64,000 nt of DNA from Vallitalea longa (GCF_027923465.1 NZ_BRLB01000015.1:62001-126000); one strand, 5' to 3'; positions 17,215 through 26,939 are shown, counted from the stretch's first letter. Numbers and translations are program-made. The notes: generated by a model from the letters alone, not told the origin.

Positions 17215-18132
17215 TTATACTTTTTCATATTGTCTATTGTTTTCTATAGCACGTGATATATGTCCATTTGCTTCTACCAAGGTTTGTTCTGCCTCATCAA
17301 CCATCAGATTACACTTAATCATAACTATTGCTGTTTTCGCTGAGTAACCACATTTTTTTAATACTTCTCTTGCATATAAATCATCTACTCCCGTAGCACT
17401 TTTTACAATTGAAACTGTACGCTCGAATAATTTTTTGTTACTGGCTTTTACATCAACCATGAGATTACCATATACTTTTCCAAGTTTAATCATGGTAGCT
17501 GTACTAAGCATATTCAAAACCATCTTTTGCGCTGTACCGCTTTTCAGACGTGTTGAACCTGTTATAACTTCTGCTCCTGGTAGAGGAACGATAGCAACAT
17601 CACACATGTCATTTAATTTGGACCCTTTAGAACAAGTTAAACTTATTGTCTTAGCACCAATACTATTGGCATATGTTACAGCACCTAATACATAAGGTGT
17701 TCTTCCACTAGCAGCAATACCAACCAATACATCTCTATTACTGAATTGTATATTCCTAAGCTCATCTTCTCCTAATTCTGAACTATCTTCAGCACCTTCA
17801 ACTGCTTTAATAATAGCACCTCTACCTCCTGCTATTAATCCTTGTATAAGTTCAGGTTCAACACCAAATGTAGGAGGACATTCTACAGCATCTAATATAC
17901 CTAAACGTCCTGAAGTCCCACAACCAATATAGATCAACCTTCCTCCATCGGCAATTTTTTCATATATTATCTCAACTGCTTCTGCTATATGAGGCAACTC
18001 TTTTTCCACTGCACCGGCAACTTTCTTATCTTCATCATTCATCAACTGCAATACTTCTATAGTTGTCAATAAGTCAATGTTTTTGGTACGTTCATTTTTT
18101 TGTTCAGTTTCTATATCACTTAGTTTCATCAT
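17215..18132 (-). CDS. murQ: N-acetylmuramic acid 6-phosphate etherase
   Basis: Cleaves the D-lactyl ether of MurNAc-6-P to give GlcNAc-6-P, in the cytoplasm. 305 aa, standard length. SIS fold with YIGCGTSGRLGILDAVECPPTFG (two runs, about 67-90) containing the catalytic glutamate of AVECPP, and a second acidic site EGAEDSSELGE. A three-helix C-terminal domain (about 240-305) is typical of MurQ. It lies 20 nt after the second permease gene. No MurNAc kinase or PTS gene is in the window, so how the substrate becomes phosphorylated is open. Either of two adjacent ATGs could start it. Confidence 0.96.
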   Translation of the reverse strand: MMKLSDIETEQKNERTKNIDLLTTIEVLQLMNDEDKKVAGAVEKELPHIAEAVEIIYEKIADGGRLIYIGCGTSGRLGILDAVECPPTFGVEPELIQGLIAGGRGAIIKAVEGAEDSSELGEDELRNIQFSNRDVLVGIAASGRTPYVLGAVTYANSIGAKTISLTCSKGSKLNDMCDVAIVPLPGAEVITGSTRLKSGTAQKMVLNMLSTATMIKLGKVYGNLMVDVKASNKKLFERTVSIVKSATGVDDLYAREVLKKCGYSAKTAIVMIKCNLMVDEAEQTLVEANGHISRAIENNRQYEKV

Positions 18133-18151
18133 TGTCTTTCACCTCATTTTT

Positions 18152-19021
18152 CTAACCTTTAACAGAGCCTATTGTAAGCCCTTTAACAAAATACTTTTGT
18201 AAAAATGGATATAAAATAATTATTGGTAATGTTGATGTTATTATAACTGCTGATTTTATTGATATCGCAATAGTAGCTTTATCAGCAGAACCAGCCGCAT
18301 CACCCAACATAGAAGTTCCATTAACTATATTTCTTAAAAATAACATAACAGGAAACTGGTCTGTATTTAAATAAATCAACCCATTAAACCAATCGTTCCA
18401 GAAAAATACTGCTGTATATAATCCAATAGTCGCTAGAGCAGGCTTGGATAATGGAACAACTATTCTTCTTAAAATCCCGAAATACCCTAGTCCATCTATC
18501 AGTGCAGCTTCTTCAATTTCATTAGGGATAGATTTAAAAAAGTTTATAAGAATGATTAAGTTGAATTGATTAATTGCAAATGGTACCAGCATAGCAAATC
18601 TTGTTCCTGTCAAATTCAAACTTGATATCAATAGATAATTAGGAATCAGTCCCCCTGAAAAAAACATAGAAAAGACTACTAATTTCATGAAAAATTTCTG
18701 ACCTCTCAAACTCTTCTTTGATAAAGGATATGCAAATAAAGTGGTCATTATTAAAGCAATTAATGTTCCAACTACAGTATAAAATATTGTATTTCCATAT
18801 GCTTTAAAAAAATTGGGATAAGCAAATATCTGCTTGTATGCTTCAAAGTTTATTCCTACTGGTATCAATGCTACTTCATTATTAATAATTGCTTTCGGTT
18901 CTGAAATAGATACCGCTAACATATACAAAAAAGGTACTAGACATACAAGAAGTACGAATATCATAATTATATATATGATTACATCAAATACGATACTACC
19001 TTTTGATCGACATGCTTTCAT
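18152..19021 (-). CDS. Carbohydrate ABC transporter permease (LplC/YtcP type)
   Basis: 289-aa inner membrane subunit of a CUT1-type sugar importer, with six predicted helices. The EAA loop that contacts the ATPase is EEAALIDGLGYFGILRRIVVP (about 178-198). It ends with the family-typical FVKGLTIGSVKG. It is 11 nt downstream of its partner permease. No ATPase gene is in the operon; related systems share an MsmX-type ATPase encoded elsewhere (family knowledge). Confidence 0.93.
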   Translation of the reverse strand: MKACRSKGSIVFDVIIYIIMIFVLLVCLVPFLYMLAVSISEPKAIINNEVALIPVGINFEAYKQIFAYPNFFKAYGNTIFYTVVGTLIALIMTTLFAYPLSKKSLRGQKFFMKLVVFSMFFSGGLIPNYLLISSLNLTGTRFAMLVPFAINQFNLIILINFFKSIPNEIEEAALIDGLGYFGILRRIVVPLSKPALATIGLYTAVFFWNDWFNGLIYLNTDQFPVMLFLRNIVNGTSMLGDAAGSADKATIAISIKSAVIITSTLPIIILYPFLQKYFVKGLTIGSVKG

Positions 19022-19032
19022 ATAACCCCTCC

Positions 19033-19989
19033 CTAATATATTCCTTCATCTGTAAGTTTTTTACTGATAGCATTAGATGATGAAACCAAAATTACACCAA
19101 TAATTCCACTGAATAGTCCGATAGCTGTTGCATATGAATAATTTTGATTAGCTAAACCCGTACGGTAGACCAATGTATCAATAATATCACTTACCCCTGA
19201 ATTGGAAGGTGTATACATAAGTAATACTTTTTCAAAACCTAGACTCAACATACGTCCTACGTTAAGAATCAATAAAACCATAATAGTTGGCATGATTGAT
19301 GGAATTGTTACATAAAATATCTGCTGCAATCTGTTAGCACCGTCTATCTTTGCTGCTTCAAACAAATCTGAATTAATTCCTGTAATTGCTGCTAAATAAA
19401 TAATTGCTGTCCAGCCTGTATACTGCCAAGTATCTGTTAATATATATAACTTTCTGAAATATTTAGCATCATTCATGAAATAAATAGGTTCTATTCCAAA
19501 TGTACTCTGCAGGAAGTTATTTAGAAGTCCTGAACTAGGTGATAAGATTTCACCCAAAATAGCTATAACTACAACTGTTGAAATAAATCTTGGCATATAG
19601 GAAACTGTTTGTACTGCTTTCTTAAAATGAACATTTCTAACCTCATTTATAAGAATTGCAAATATTATAGGTATTGGAAAATTTATTAACAAGTTCAAGA
19701 GTGATAATATTATCGTATTACCAAATGCATTCCAAAACGCTGAATCCTGCATAAACATCTTAAAATATCTGAATCCCACCCATTTGACACCAAATGGACC
19801 CATTCCAGGTCTATAACGTCGAAATGCTAATACATTTCCAAACATAGGAATATACTTGAACACTATGAAATAAATTAATGGAAGTATCATCATTGCATAT
19901 AATTGCCAATAACGTGTTAAATGCTTTCTAAAACTGCTTTTAGGTATATAATCTTGTTTATGTAAATGTTGCTTCTTATATATAGCCAT
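19033..19989 (-). CDS. Carbohydrate ABC transporter permease (LplB/YtcP partner type)
   Basis: 318-aa membrane subunit of the same importer. A cytoplasmic N-terminus of about 25 residues precedes the first helix (LYAMMILPLIYFIVFKYIPM). The EAA loop is FEAAKIDGANRLQQIFYVTIP (about 208-228). The spacer to the receptor gene upstream holds a hairpin that may lower expression relative to the receptor. With murQ and nagZ downstream, the likely cargo is MurNAc- or GlcNAc-containing wall fragments (inference from context). Confidence 0.93.
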   Translation of the reverse strand: MAIYKKQHLHKQDYIPKSSFRKHLTRYWQLYAMMILPLIYFIVFKYIPMFGNVLAFRRYRPGMGPFGVKWVGFRYFKMFMQDSAFWNAFGNTIILSLLNLLINFPIPIIFAILINEVRNVHFKKAVQTVSYMPRFISTVVVIAILGEILSPSSGLLNNFLQSTFGIEPIYFMNDAKYFRKLYILTDTWQYTGWTAIIYLAAITGINSDLFEAAKIDGANRLQQIFYVTIPSIMPTIMVLLILNVGRMLSLGFEKVLLMYTPSNSGVSDIIDTLVYRTGLANQNYSYATAIGLFSGIIGVILVSSSNAISKKLTDEGIY

Positions 19990-20017
19990 GAGCTAACCTC
20001 CCTGCTTTATAAAGACC

Positions 20018-20040
20018 TCCTCTCATAAAAAATGAGAGGA
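20018..20040 (-). promoter_or_regulatory. Intercistronic hairpin between receptor and permease genes
   Basis: TCCTCTCAT (20018-20026) and ATGAGAGGA (20032-20040) form a perfect 9-bp stem. It lies 22 nt after the receptor stop and before the permease ribosome site. Such hairpins commonly stabilise the receptor mRNA or partly terminate, giving excess receptor. Confidence 0.7.
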
Positions 20041-20061
20041 AAGCCTTCATTATATATTGTA

Positions 20062-21678
20062 TTATTTTGCTAAATTATCATTATAAAGATTACAGAACTC
20101 ATCAATTTTCAATGATTTCATTTCTTTCACATAAGCATCCCAATCTTTTTCAACATCTTTTTTACCAGTTATAAATGCATCAGCCCAGACTTCGAATTTA
20201 TCAAACAATGGCGTCTGTAACACACCTGCATCTTCTGATTTCATATCATCAAATAATGGTGTTGGAGGTATAGGCTGTATTACGTCACCCATATCTGCTA
20301 CTTCTTTATTTATTCGAGCATAATTTTCATCATATTTCGTCATTTCTCTTGAATTAACCCATACCATTTGAGTTACATCAGAACCACATCCATATTTGAT
20401 TTGAAGGCTCTTATAAACACCTTCTTCTGAATTAACAAGTTCATCTGCATATTTTATTTCACCATTTTCTTCAGTATAAGTTACACCTTCAACACCTAAG
20501 CACCAAAGTTTTGCTCCTTCTTCTGAATAAAAAACTTTATCTATCGTTCTTACAATTCTTTCAAAATCATCGCGTTTAGCAGTCTTTGCTGGGAACATGA
20601 TACCTGAACCAGTACTGCTCTTAGGTTGGTGATGAGCACCAGCAGAACCTTCTAGTGATGGATACATCTGTAATTTATAACCATCAATTTCTGTTGAACC
20701 TTCTAATCCGCCTATTTGGTCATAATATGCATATGTAGCCATTGATTTTCCTGTAGCCATTTTTTGAGACCATATGTCTCCATTGATTGGATCTGCCATT
20801 TCTGGATCAAGTAAACCTTCTCTATATAATTTTGCCAAGTAACCTATGTATTCTTTGTATCCATCACTTATTGCACCTGAGAAATATTCCTCTTTATCAT
20901 AATCCCAGCTAAGTGTATTAGTTCCTGATGATCCGTTTTTACCTAGACTTACTCCGAATGAAGGCATTGTCATACGATAAAGTACACGTGGACCTGCTAA
21001 TATAGTAAGTGGATATGATTCAGGATTCTTTTCTTTATATGCTTTCAATATTCCATATAGATCATCAAATGTCTTTGGCGCATTTATTCCTTCTGCCTCT
21101 AAGAAATCTTCTCTTAGAATAAGACCACCATCATAAAAAGGAATGTCATAGAGACTAGGTAGATAATAACGTTTTCCATCAGCTAAATTCAACTCATCAA
21201 CAGTATCTTGTAGTCCGAAATCTTTTACTAGTTCATTAAAGTTAGGTGTGAAATCTGAGTAATCACTAATTGGAACTAGAGCACCATTTAGCGCAAGTGA
21301 AGCATTTTCACCTTTTGTTGATTGATATAGGATTACATCTGGTGTATTAGTTCCTGTATTTAATGCAAGTGATACTTTTGTTTGATAATCTGCTATTGGG
21401 ATGACTTCCCAATCAAATTCCACATTGAACATTTTTTCTGCTTCTTTTACAGTTAACCAGTCTTCTCTAAATGGCAACGTTGCGTTATCAGAATAGTAGA
21501 TTCTAATTTTTACAGGATCTTCTTTTTGTTTATCCGCTTCATTATTTGTTTGATCTTCTGTTTCTTTTTGTGTCTTTGAAGAATCCACAATATCATTATC
21601 TGTATTCTTTTTCCCACAAGCACATAATAAAGTCATAACCATAGTTACCACTAATAATAGCGATATAAATTTTTTCAT
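20062..21678 (-). CDS. Sugar ABC transporter substrate-binding lipoprotein
   Basis: 538-aa extracellular receptor tethered to the membrane. The signal peptide ends in the lipobox LCAC with lipidated C21, followed by an Asn/Asp/Lys/Glu-rich linker (22-58). The mature part has the two-lobed fold of the long LplA/YtcQ-type receptors (about 500 aa instead of the usual 400). It is first in the operon with both permeases, murQ, nagZ and a GNAT. Ligand inferred from neighbours: a MurNAc/GlcNAc wall saccharide. AGGAGG precedes the ATG. Confidence 0.9.
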   Translation of the reverse strand: MKKFISLLLVVTMVMTLLCACGKKNTDNDIVDSSKTQKETEDQTNNEADKQKEDPVKIRIYYSDNATLPFREDWLTVKEAEKMFNVEFDWEVIPIADYQTKVSLALNTGTNTPDVILYQSTKGENASLALNGALVPISDYSDFTPNFNELVKDFGLQDTVDELNLADGKRYYLPSLYDIPFYDGGLILREDFLEAEGINAPKTFDDLYGILKAYKEKNPESYPLTILAGPRVLYRMTMPSFGVSLGKNGSSGTNTLSWDYDKEEYFSGAISDGYKEYIGYLAKLYREGLLDPEMADPINGDIWSQKMATGKSMATYAYYDQIGGLEGSTEIDGYKLQMYPSLEGSAGAHHQPKSSTGSGIMFPAKTAKRDDFERIVRTIDKVFYSEEGAKLWCLGVEGVTYTEENGEIKYADELVNSEEGVYKSLQIKYGCGSDVTQMVWVNSREMTKYDENYARINKEVADMGDVIQPIPPTPLFDDMKSEDAGVLQTPLFDKFEVWADAFITGKKDVEKDWDAYVKEMKSLKIDEFCNLYNDNLAK

Positions 21679-21714
21679 AAAAACATCCTCCTAATTATAC
21701 GATTTTGTGTTTCA

Positions 21715-21812
21715 GTGAAATAAAGTTTTGAAAATATATTTCATATATTTTTAAAAATTATTGTATATTTATTTCACACTTGTATATTATCACTTTTTAT
21801 CAGACACGTCAA
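21715..21812 (-). promoter_or_regulatory. Promoter and inverted-repeat operator of the wall-sugar operon
   Basis: On the minus strand TTGACG (21812-21807), a 17-nt spacer and TAATAT (21789-21784) form a good sigma-A promoter with start near 21777. A perfect 10-bp inverted repeat GTGAAATAAA/TTTATTTCAC lies at 21768-21777 and 21715-21724, just at and after that start. A smaller TGAAA-N5-TTTCA lies between the arms (21729-21743). The placement suits a repressor, possibly an RpiR/MurR-type protein encoded elsewhere (inference). Confidence 0.6.
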
Positions 21813-21901
21813 TAGTTTTAACAAATTAATTAATATATCTGTTGGCTGAGTATTTTTTTTGTCTAACATGCACAATTTCTTATATGACTTTTCTTTTGCA
21901 C

Positions 21902-21930
21902 AAAAAAATATGCTGTATAAGACAGCATAT
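21902..21930 (-). terminator. Terminator of the gldA-like gene
   Basis: ATATGCTGT/ACAGCATAT 9-bp perfect stem (21908-21930), followed on the minus strand by seven T. It begins 29 nt after the stop. Confidence 0.9.
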
Positions 21931-21958
21931 TGTATAGTAAAATTATATTGTTTCTTTC

Positions 21959-23050
21959 CTATTTTACGTTAAGACCAAGTTGATGAGCGGCAATAATTGC
22001 TCCATAAACGCCCTCAACAGTGATATCAAAAGGCATATTATAAATTGTTTCACCTTCTGCACAAGCTAACTCAGCAACTTTCATTATTTTCTCTCTTGTT
22101 ATTTCCTCTACCCCTAAATCTCTTAAGCTTACAGGTAATCCAATCGATTTACAATAAGAAAGTACAGTGTTCAATTCTTCTATAGGTGCATTTTCTAACA
22201 CTAAATGTACAATAACACCAAAAGCAACCTTTTCCCCATGGAAATAATTATGTGTCTCTTCTAGCGCTGTCAATCCATTGTGAATAGCATGAGCCGCTGC
22301 CAATCCACTGCTTTCAAACCCTAATCCGCTTAATAGTATATTAGATTCAATTATGTTCTCCAAAGCAGGTGTTACTACATTATTATCACATGCAGCCAAT
22401 GCTTTCAATGAATCGGACAAAAGAGTCTCATAACATAATTCTGCAACAGCTAAAGCAGCTAGAGTACTTTTACCCCCTGGAATATTATTAGCATATGCTT
22501 CTCTACATGATCTTGCCTCAAAATATGTTGATAGAGCATCACCCATCCCCGCAACTAAAAATCTACTAGGAGCTTTTGCAATTATTCCTGTATCAACTAA
22601 AACCAAGTCTGGATTTTTCTTAAAGAAAATGTATTCTTCGAATTCACCGTTTTCTGTATAGACTACTGCTAAAGAGCTACAAGGTGCATCTGACGATGCT
22701 ATAGTGGGAATTATAATTACTGGTTTATTCTCAAAATGAGCTACTGCTTTGGCTGTATCTAGAGCTTTACCACCTCCTAATCCAACGATTACATCACAAT
22801 CATTCTCGACACTTTTTCTTCTTAATCTCTCAATTTCTTTTTTGGTACACTCTTCTTTAAAATCACCATGAATCATATTGAAATTCTCTTTCTTATTAGC
22901 TTCAACTAATTGCTGTTCAACTCTTTTCTCATCGTCTGATGATGCTACAAGAAGCGCATTGTATCCAAAATCTCTAACATAAATACCTAGATTAGATAAT
23001 TCACTATTACCTTGTAGATATTTCAGTGGTGATATAAGTACTTTTTTCAT
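21959..23050 (-). CDS. gldA: Glycerol dehydrogenase-like iron/zinc alcohol dehydrogenase
   Basis: 363-aa NAD-dependent polyol dehydrogenase of the GldA branch; glycerol to dihydroxyacetone is the best-known reaction. NAD-binding GLGGGKALDTAKA at 90-102; metal ligands D171 (GMGDALST), H254 (AAHAIHNG) and H271 (NYFHGEKV), all at the positions known for bacterial glycerol dehydrogenases. It is monocistronic with its own terminator. The true substrate could be another small polyol, since close GldA relatives vary. Confidence 0.88.
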   Translation of the reverse strand: MKKVLISPLKYLQGNSELSNLGIYVRDFGYNALLVASSDDEKRVEQQLVEANKKENFNMIHGDFKEECTKKEIERLRRKSVENDCDVIVGLGGGKALDTAKAVAHFENKPVIIIPTIASSDAPCSSLAVVYTENGEFEEYIFFKKNPDLVLVDTGIIAKAPSRFLVAGMGDALSTYFEARSCREAYANNIPGGKSTLAALAVAELCYETLLSDSLKALAACDNNVVTPALENIIESNILLSGLGFESSGLAAAHAIHNGLTALEETHNYFHGEKVAFGVIVHLVLENAPIEELNTVLSYCKSIGLPVSLRDLGVEEITREKIMKVAELACAEGETIYNMPFDITVEGVYGAIIAAHQLGLNVK

Positions 23051-23800
23051 AATTCATTTCTCCTTATAATTATTATTGCTAATCAACTTAATTTAATAAA
23101 AATGGGATTGTAGTTATAGCGAAAACATTATATATTTTTTTGATGTTAATTGTTTCAGTTGTTGATATTTTAACCAATATTTTGAAATTTATTATACATA
23201 CAAAAGCATCATTTCGGCCATAATTTACCAATAATATTTTCATTGTAATTTATTACATATTAAGTAATATTTTTTTAATAAATTTTAATTATATTTTAAT
23301 ATGATATTTCGAGTTTTTAATATATAATAAGATAGTGTACAATAACAACTCTCAATAAATGACAATTAAATTAATTTTTTTATATAAAGCATCAAAATTT
23401 TATTAGCGTAATTTAATGTAAATAATAAAAGCTCTATAATATTTATATATAATATCTTTTTTACAATAATAATTATGTAGATAACTAGAATATCTTATAT
23501 TTATTCTTATCTTGCTACATTCTTAAATAATCATTTTCTTACGTTTTCCGAGTATTGCTTACAGTTGTAAAAAAAATAATTTTTTTAAACTTTTTACCTA
23601 CTCAAACAGTCTTATATATGAGAAGCCGGCCATTTATCATATAAGAAAACTGTATAATGCAAATTAAGGAATGTTTTATAGAAAAAAAAGAAATATATAA
23701 AGAAATTTGAATAATAAATTATATAAATATTGGGAGAATGTACAACAACTAATTATTGACAAAAATATCTATACTGGATTATGATGAGAGAGGAAAAAAG
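23051..23800. other. Long AT-rich intergenic region with one structured segment
   Basis: 750 nt, very AT-rich, with no credible gene on either strand. The only notable structure is an imperfect stem-loop at 23606-23653: ACAGT pairs with ACTGT, CTTATAT pairs with ATATAAG, and a loop carries GCCGGC. It lies about 150 nt before the SGNH gene, could be a 5' leader element or operator, and is not followed by a T-run. Confidence 0.4.
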
Positions 23801-24796
23801 ATGAATAATTATTCAAATACGAGAAGACCAAGTTACATAAAGGAAAGAAAAAAAAGAAGAGTACGTAGGATAATAATGTTGATAGTATTAATCACTGTAT
23901 TAATACTGGTGCTATTTAAAAAAGATATAAAAAACATCTTCAATCCACATACAAAAACTCCTACACTTTCGGAAACTGACAATAATGAAAAAAATGTAGA
24001 GAATGGAAACAATGCAACCGCAACTGAAAATAATAATGATGGAAACAAAGAAAACATCACTGAAAATGCTCAAGGAAGTAATGAACCAACTAAACAAACT
24101 GGTACTACCAATGAAACTGAATCAAACAACAGTGAGTCAACTAATACAGAAGCTACAGCAAAGATTATCGATGGATATAATTTTTCTGAACCAGTACCAG
24201 CAAGTGATGCTGTAGAAGAAACCTATTTTGATGATGCTGTATTTATAGGTAATTCTAGAACAGAAGGGGTTATGCTATATTCCCATCCTTCTAAATCAAC
24301 ATCATATACACATAAAGGCTTAATGGTTAACACAATCTTCACTAAACCTTATATAAATGATAACGGTACTAAAATAACTGTAATTGATGCAATTAAAAAA
24401 GCTGAATTCAAGAAAATATATATCATGTTAGGTATTAATGAAACAGGATGGGTTTCAACTGACACATTTATAGAAAAATATGAAGAGATCGTTGATGCTG
24501 TCAAAGAATCTCACCCCGATGCAATTATATATATACAATCAATTTTACCAGTTACTGCAAAATTGTCCTCTACACATAGCTATGTCAAGAACTCTAAAAT
24601 AGCAGAATATAACACTCGTATCGCTAAGATGGCAGAAGAAAAGCAAGTGTACTATGTTAATGTTGCAGAATCAGTAATGGATAAAAATGGTTGTCTATAC
24701 GATGATGCTGCAGTAGATGGAATTCACCTAAAAAAACCATATTGCGAAAAATGGGTTGAATACTTAACTACACATACCACAGAAAAAATCAAGTAA
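23801..24796 (+). CDS. Membrane-anchored SGNH/GDSL-type hydrolase
   Basis: 331 aa from ATG at 23801, which follows GAGAGGA by 7 nt; an upstream in-frame TTG at 23756 has no ribosome site. The N-terminus is basic, followed by one membrane helix (about 26-42), then an Asn/Thr/Glu-rich linker (about 50-115) and an extracellular SGNH domain. Block I is FIGNSRTEG with Ser152, block III is MLGINETGW, and block V is DGIHL with D306 and H309. It is the first gene of a cluster with an MBOAT and a DHHW protein, so it probably removes or transfers acyl groups on surface polymers (inference). Confidence 0.82.
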   Translation: MNNYSNTRRPSYIKERKKRRVRRIIMLIVLITVLILVLFKKDIKNIFNPHTKTPTLSETDNNEKNVENGNNATATENNNDGNKENITENAQGSNEPTKQTGTTNETESNNSESTNTEATAKIIDGYNFSEPVPASDAVEETYFDDAVFIGNSRTEGVMLYSHPSKSTSYTHKGLMVNTIFTKPYINDNGTKITVIDAIKKAEFKKIYIMLGINETGWVSTDTFIEKYEEIVDAVKESHPDAIIYIQSILPVTAKLSSTHSYVKNSKIAEYNTRIAKMAEEKQVYYVNVAESVMDKNGCLYDDAAVDGIHLKKPYCEKWVEYLTTHTTEKIK

Positions 24797-24978
24797 TTTT
24801 TTATATTATTTACTCATCTTTCCTATTTAATTAAGCGTTGCATAATAAAAAACTAACCTATTGCCTGCATTATATTAAATGTGGAAAGTTTGAGTTATTT
24901 ATCAATATAAATTTTAATATAAAATTAACTAAGTACTTATAAAATGTACTTAACTAACTTAAAGAGGAGATTAATATC

Positions 24979-25440
24979 ATGAAAAAAAATTATTGTATCT
25001 TATTTGCTATTATAATCAGCTTATTTGCATTTGTAGGATGTAAAAATGACGACAAAGAAGTAACACTTGATATAAGTGATTTGGCTACTAATCTGAACGA
25101 AAAAATCGAATTTGTAGATGATTTAACCAAAATTGATGATAGTAGTATACAAACCATATATCAAATAGATTATGCAGTAGCATCAGAAGTATATGTAAGC
25201 AGTGGTGCAACAGCTGAAGAAATTGCAGTCTTTGAGCTTGAAGACAAAGAAGATGCAGATAAAGCATACAAAGCTTGTGAAGAACGAATAGAAACTCAAA
25301 AAGAAGCTTTTGAAACTTATATACCAGAAGAAATGGAAAAATTAGATAATGCTGTTATTAAAAAAGTTGGTAAATATGTTATTGTTTGTATAGCTGATAA
25401 TAATACCGCAGAAGATGTTATAAGTACTTACGTTGATTAA
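24979..25440 (+). CDS. DUF4358-type lipoprotein
   Basis: 153 aa. Signal peptide with lipobox FVGC, lipidated C21. The mature part has the DUF4358 layout: a start with two short strands, the YAVASEVYVSSGATAEEIAVFE segment, then a long acidic helix with DADKAYKACEERIETQKEAFETYIPEEM (residues split here by function only) and a final strand KKVGKYVIVCIADN. In Clostridia such proteins are common beside MBOAT acyltransferase genes, as here. Biochemical role unknown. AGAGGAG precedes the ATG. Confidence 0.75.
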   Translation: MKKNYCILFAIIISLFAFVGCKNDDKEVTLDISDLATNLNEKIEFVDDLTKIDDSSIQTIYQIDYAVASEVYVSSGATAEEIAVFELEDKEDADKAYKACEERIETQKEAFETYIPEEMEKLDNAVIKKVGKYVIVCIADNNTAEDVISTYVD

Positions 25441-25511
25441 TTATATTCCTGACAAAACAGTACATAGGCTTACTAATTGATATGACAGAAAGTTACGGAG
25501 GATATTTTTAA

Positions 25512-26927
25512 ATGATTTTTAGCACACCTATTTTTATATTTGTATTTTTGCCATGTATTTTAGCAGTTTATTACGTTAGTCCTAGGAAATTTAAAAATAC
25601 AAGCTTGTTTCTAGCAAGCTTGGTTTTTTATGCTTGGGGCGAACCTGTTTATGTTAGTATAATGTTGTTTTCGACTGTATTTGATTTTGTGAATGGTTTG
25701 TTTATAGAAAAATTCAAACTACAAAACAAGATTACTAAATCTAAGATCATATTGATTATTTCGATAGTCGGTAATCTGTCAATACTTTTTTTCTTCAAAT
25801 ATAGTGATTTTGTAATAAATAATATAAATCAATTGTTCTCACTGGATATAAAAAATCTAGACTTGAAACTGCCAATAGGTATCTCTTTTTATACATTTCA
25901 AACAATGTCTTATACCATTGATGTATATAGAGGTAAAGTAAAGGCTCAAAAGAATATCATTGATTTTGGAACGTTCGTTTCACTATTCCCACAGCTGGTA
26001 GCTGGACCAATTGTGAGATACAAAACAATAGCAGAACAATTAAAAAGCAGAGTACATAGTATAGACAAGTTTTCTGAAGGCGTTAGACGTTTTATAATTG
26101 GTCTTGGAAAAAAAGTTCTACTTGCCAATAATATAGGAATGATTTGGGAACAGATATCCAGTTCAAACATAAATAATCTGCCCCTTTCATCTGCATGGCT
26201 TGGAGCGATATGTTTCAGTTTGCAAATCTATTTTGATTTTTCAGGTTATTCAGATATGGCTATCGGACTTGGAAAAATGTTAGGTTTTGATTTCTTAGAA
26301 AACTTTAATCTTCCATACATATCAAAAAGTATAACAGAATTTTGGAGAAGATGGCATATTTCTCTTGGAACATGGTTCAAGGAATACGTATATATACCTT
26401 TAGGTGGAAGTAGAAAAGGTACCAAAAAACTTATTAGGAATATGTTCATAGTATGGGCATTAACAGGTTTCTGGCATGGTGCAAACTGGAACTTCGTATT
26501 CTGGGGTATATATTTCGGGATAATATTAATTATGGAAAAATTATTCTTACTGGAACTACTACAGAAATTACCTAATTCCATTAAGCATCTATATACTTTA
26601 TTTCTAGTGATTATAAGCTGGGTAATTTTTTCAATTGAGGACACAGCTATGTTAGGTAAATATCTAAAAGCCATGTTTGGATTGAACAGTGCCCCTATAA
26701 TGAATAACGAAACTATTTACTTATTCTGCACGAACATATTTCTAATTATTGCATGCATCATTGCAGTAACTAATTTGCCCACTTACGTGAACAATAAGTT
26801 ACAGAAATTCAGATATATAAACTTATTATACACTTGTAAAAACATTTGCTATCTATGTATTTTTGTTGTATCCATTAGCTTTCTGATAGGTGCATCATAT
26901 AATCCATTTTTATACTTTAGATTCTAG
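25512..26927 (+). CDS. MBOAT-family membrane O-acyltransferase (AlgI/PatA/DltB type)
   Basis: 471-aa polytopic membrane protein that moves acyl (usually acetyl) groups across the membrane for modification of surface polymers. Around ten hydrophobic segments. The MBOAT signatures are FWRRWHISLGTWFKEYVYIP (with H282) and the catalytic H322 in WHGANWNFVFWG. The next gene starts 12 nt downstream and encodes the partner DHHW protein, so the two form a two-component acylation pair as in AlgI/AlgX-type systems. Polymer substrate unknown. Confidence 0.93.
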   Translation: MIFSTPIFIFVFLPCILAVYYVSPRKFKNTSLFLASLVFYAWGEPVYVSIMLFSTVFDFVNGLFIEKFKLQNKITKSKIILIISIVGNLSILFFFKYSDFVINNINQLFSLDIKNLDLKLPIGISFYTFQTMSYTIDVYRGKVKAQKNIIDFGTFVSLFPQLVAGPIVRYKTIAEQLKSRVHSIDKFSEGVRRFIIGLGKKVLLANNIGMIWEQISSSNINNLPLSSAWLGAICFSLQIYFDFSGYSDMAIGLGKMLGFDFLENFNLPYISKSITEFWRRWHISLGTWFKEYVYIPLGGSRKGTKKLIRNMFIVWALTGFWHGANWNFVFWGIYFGIILIMEKLFLLELLQKLPNSIKHLYTLFLVIISWVIFSIEDTAMLGKYLKAMFGLNSAPIMNNETIYLFCTNIFLIIACIIAVTNLPTYVNNKLQKFRYINLLYTCKNICYLCIFVVSISFLIGASYNPFLYFRF

Positions 26928-26939
26928 GGAGGAATTCAA

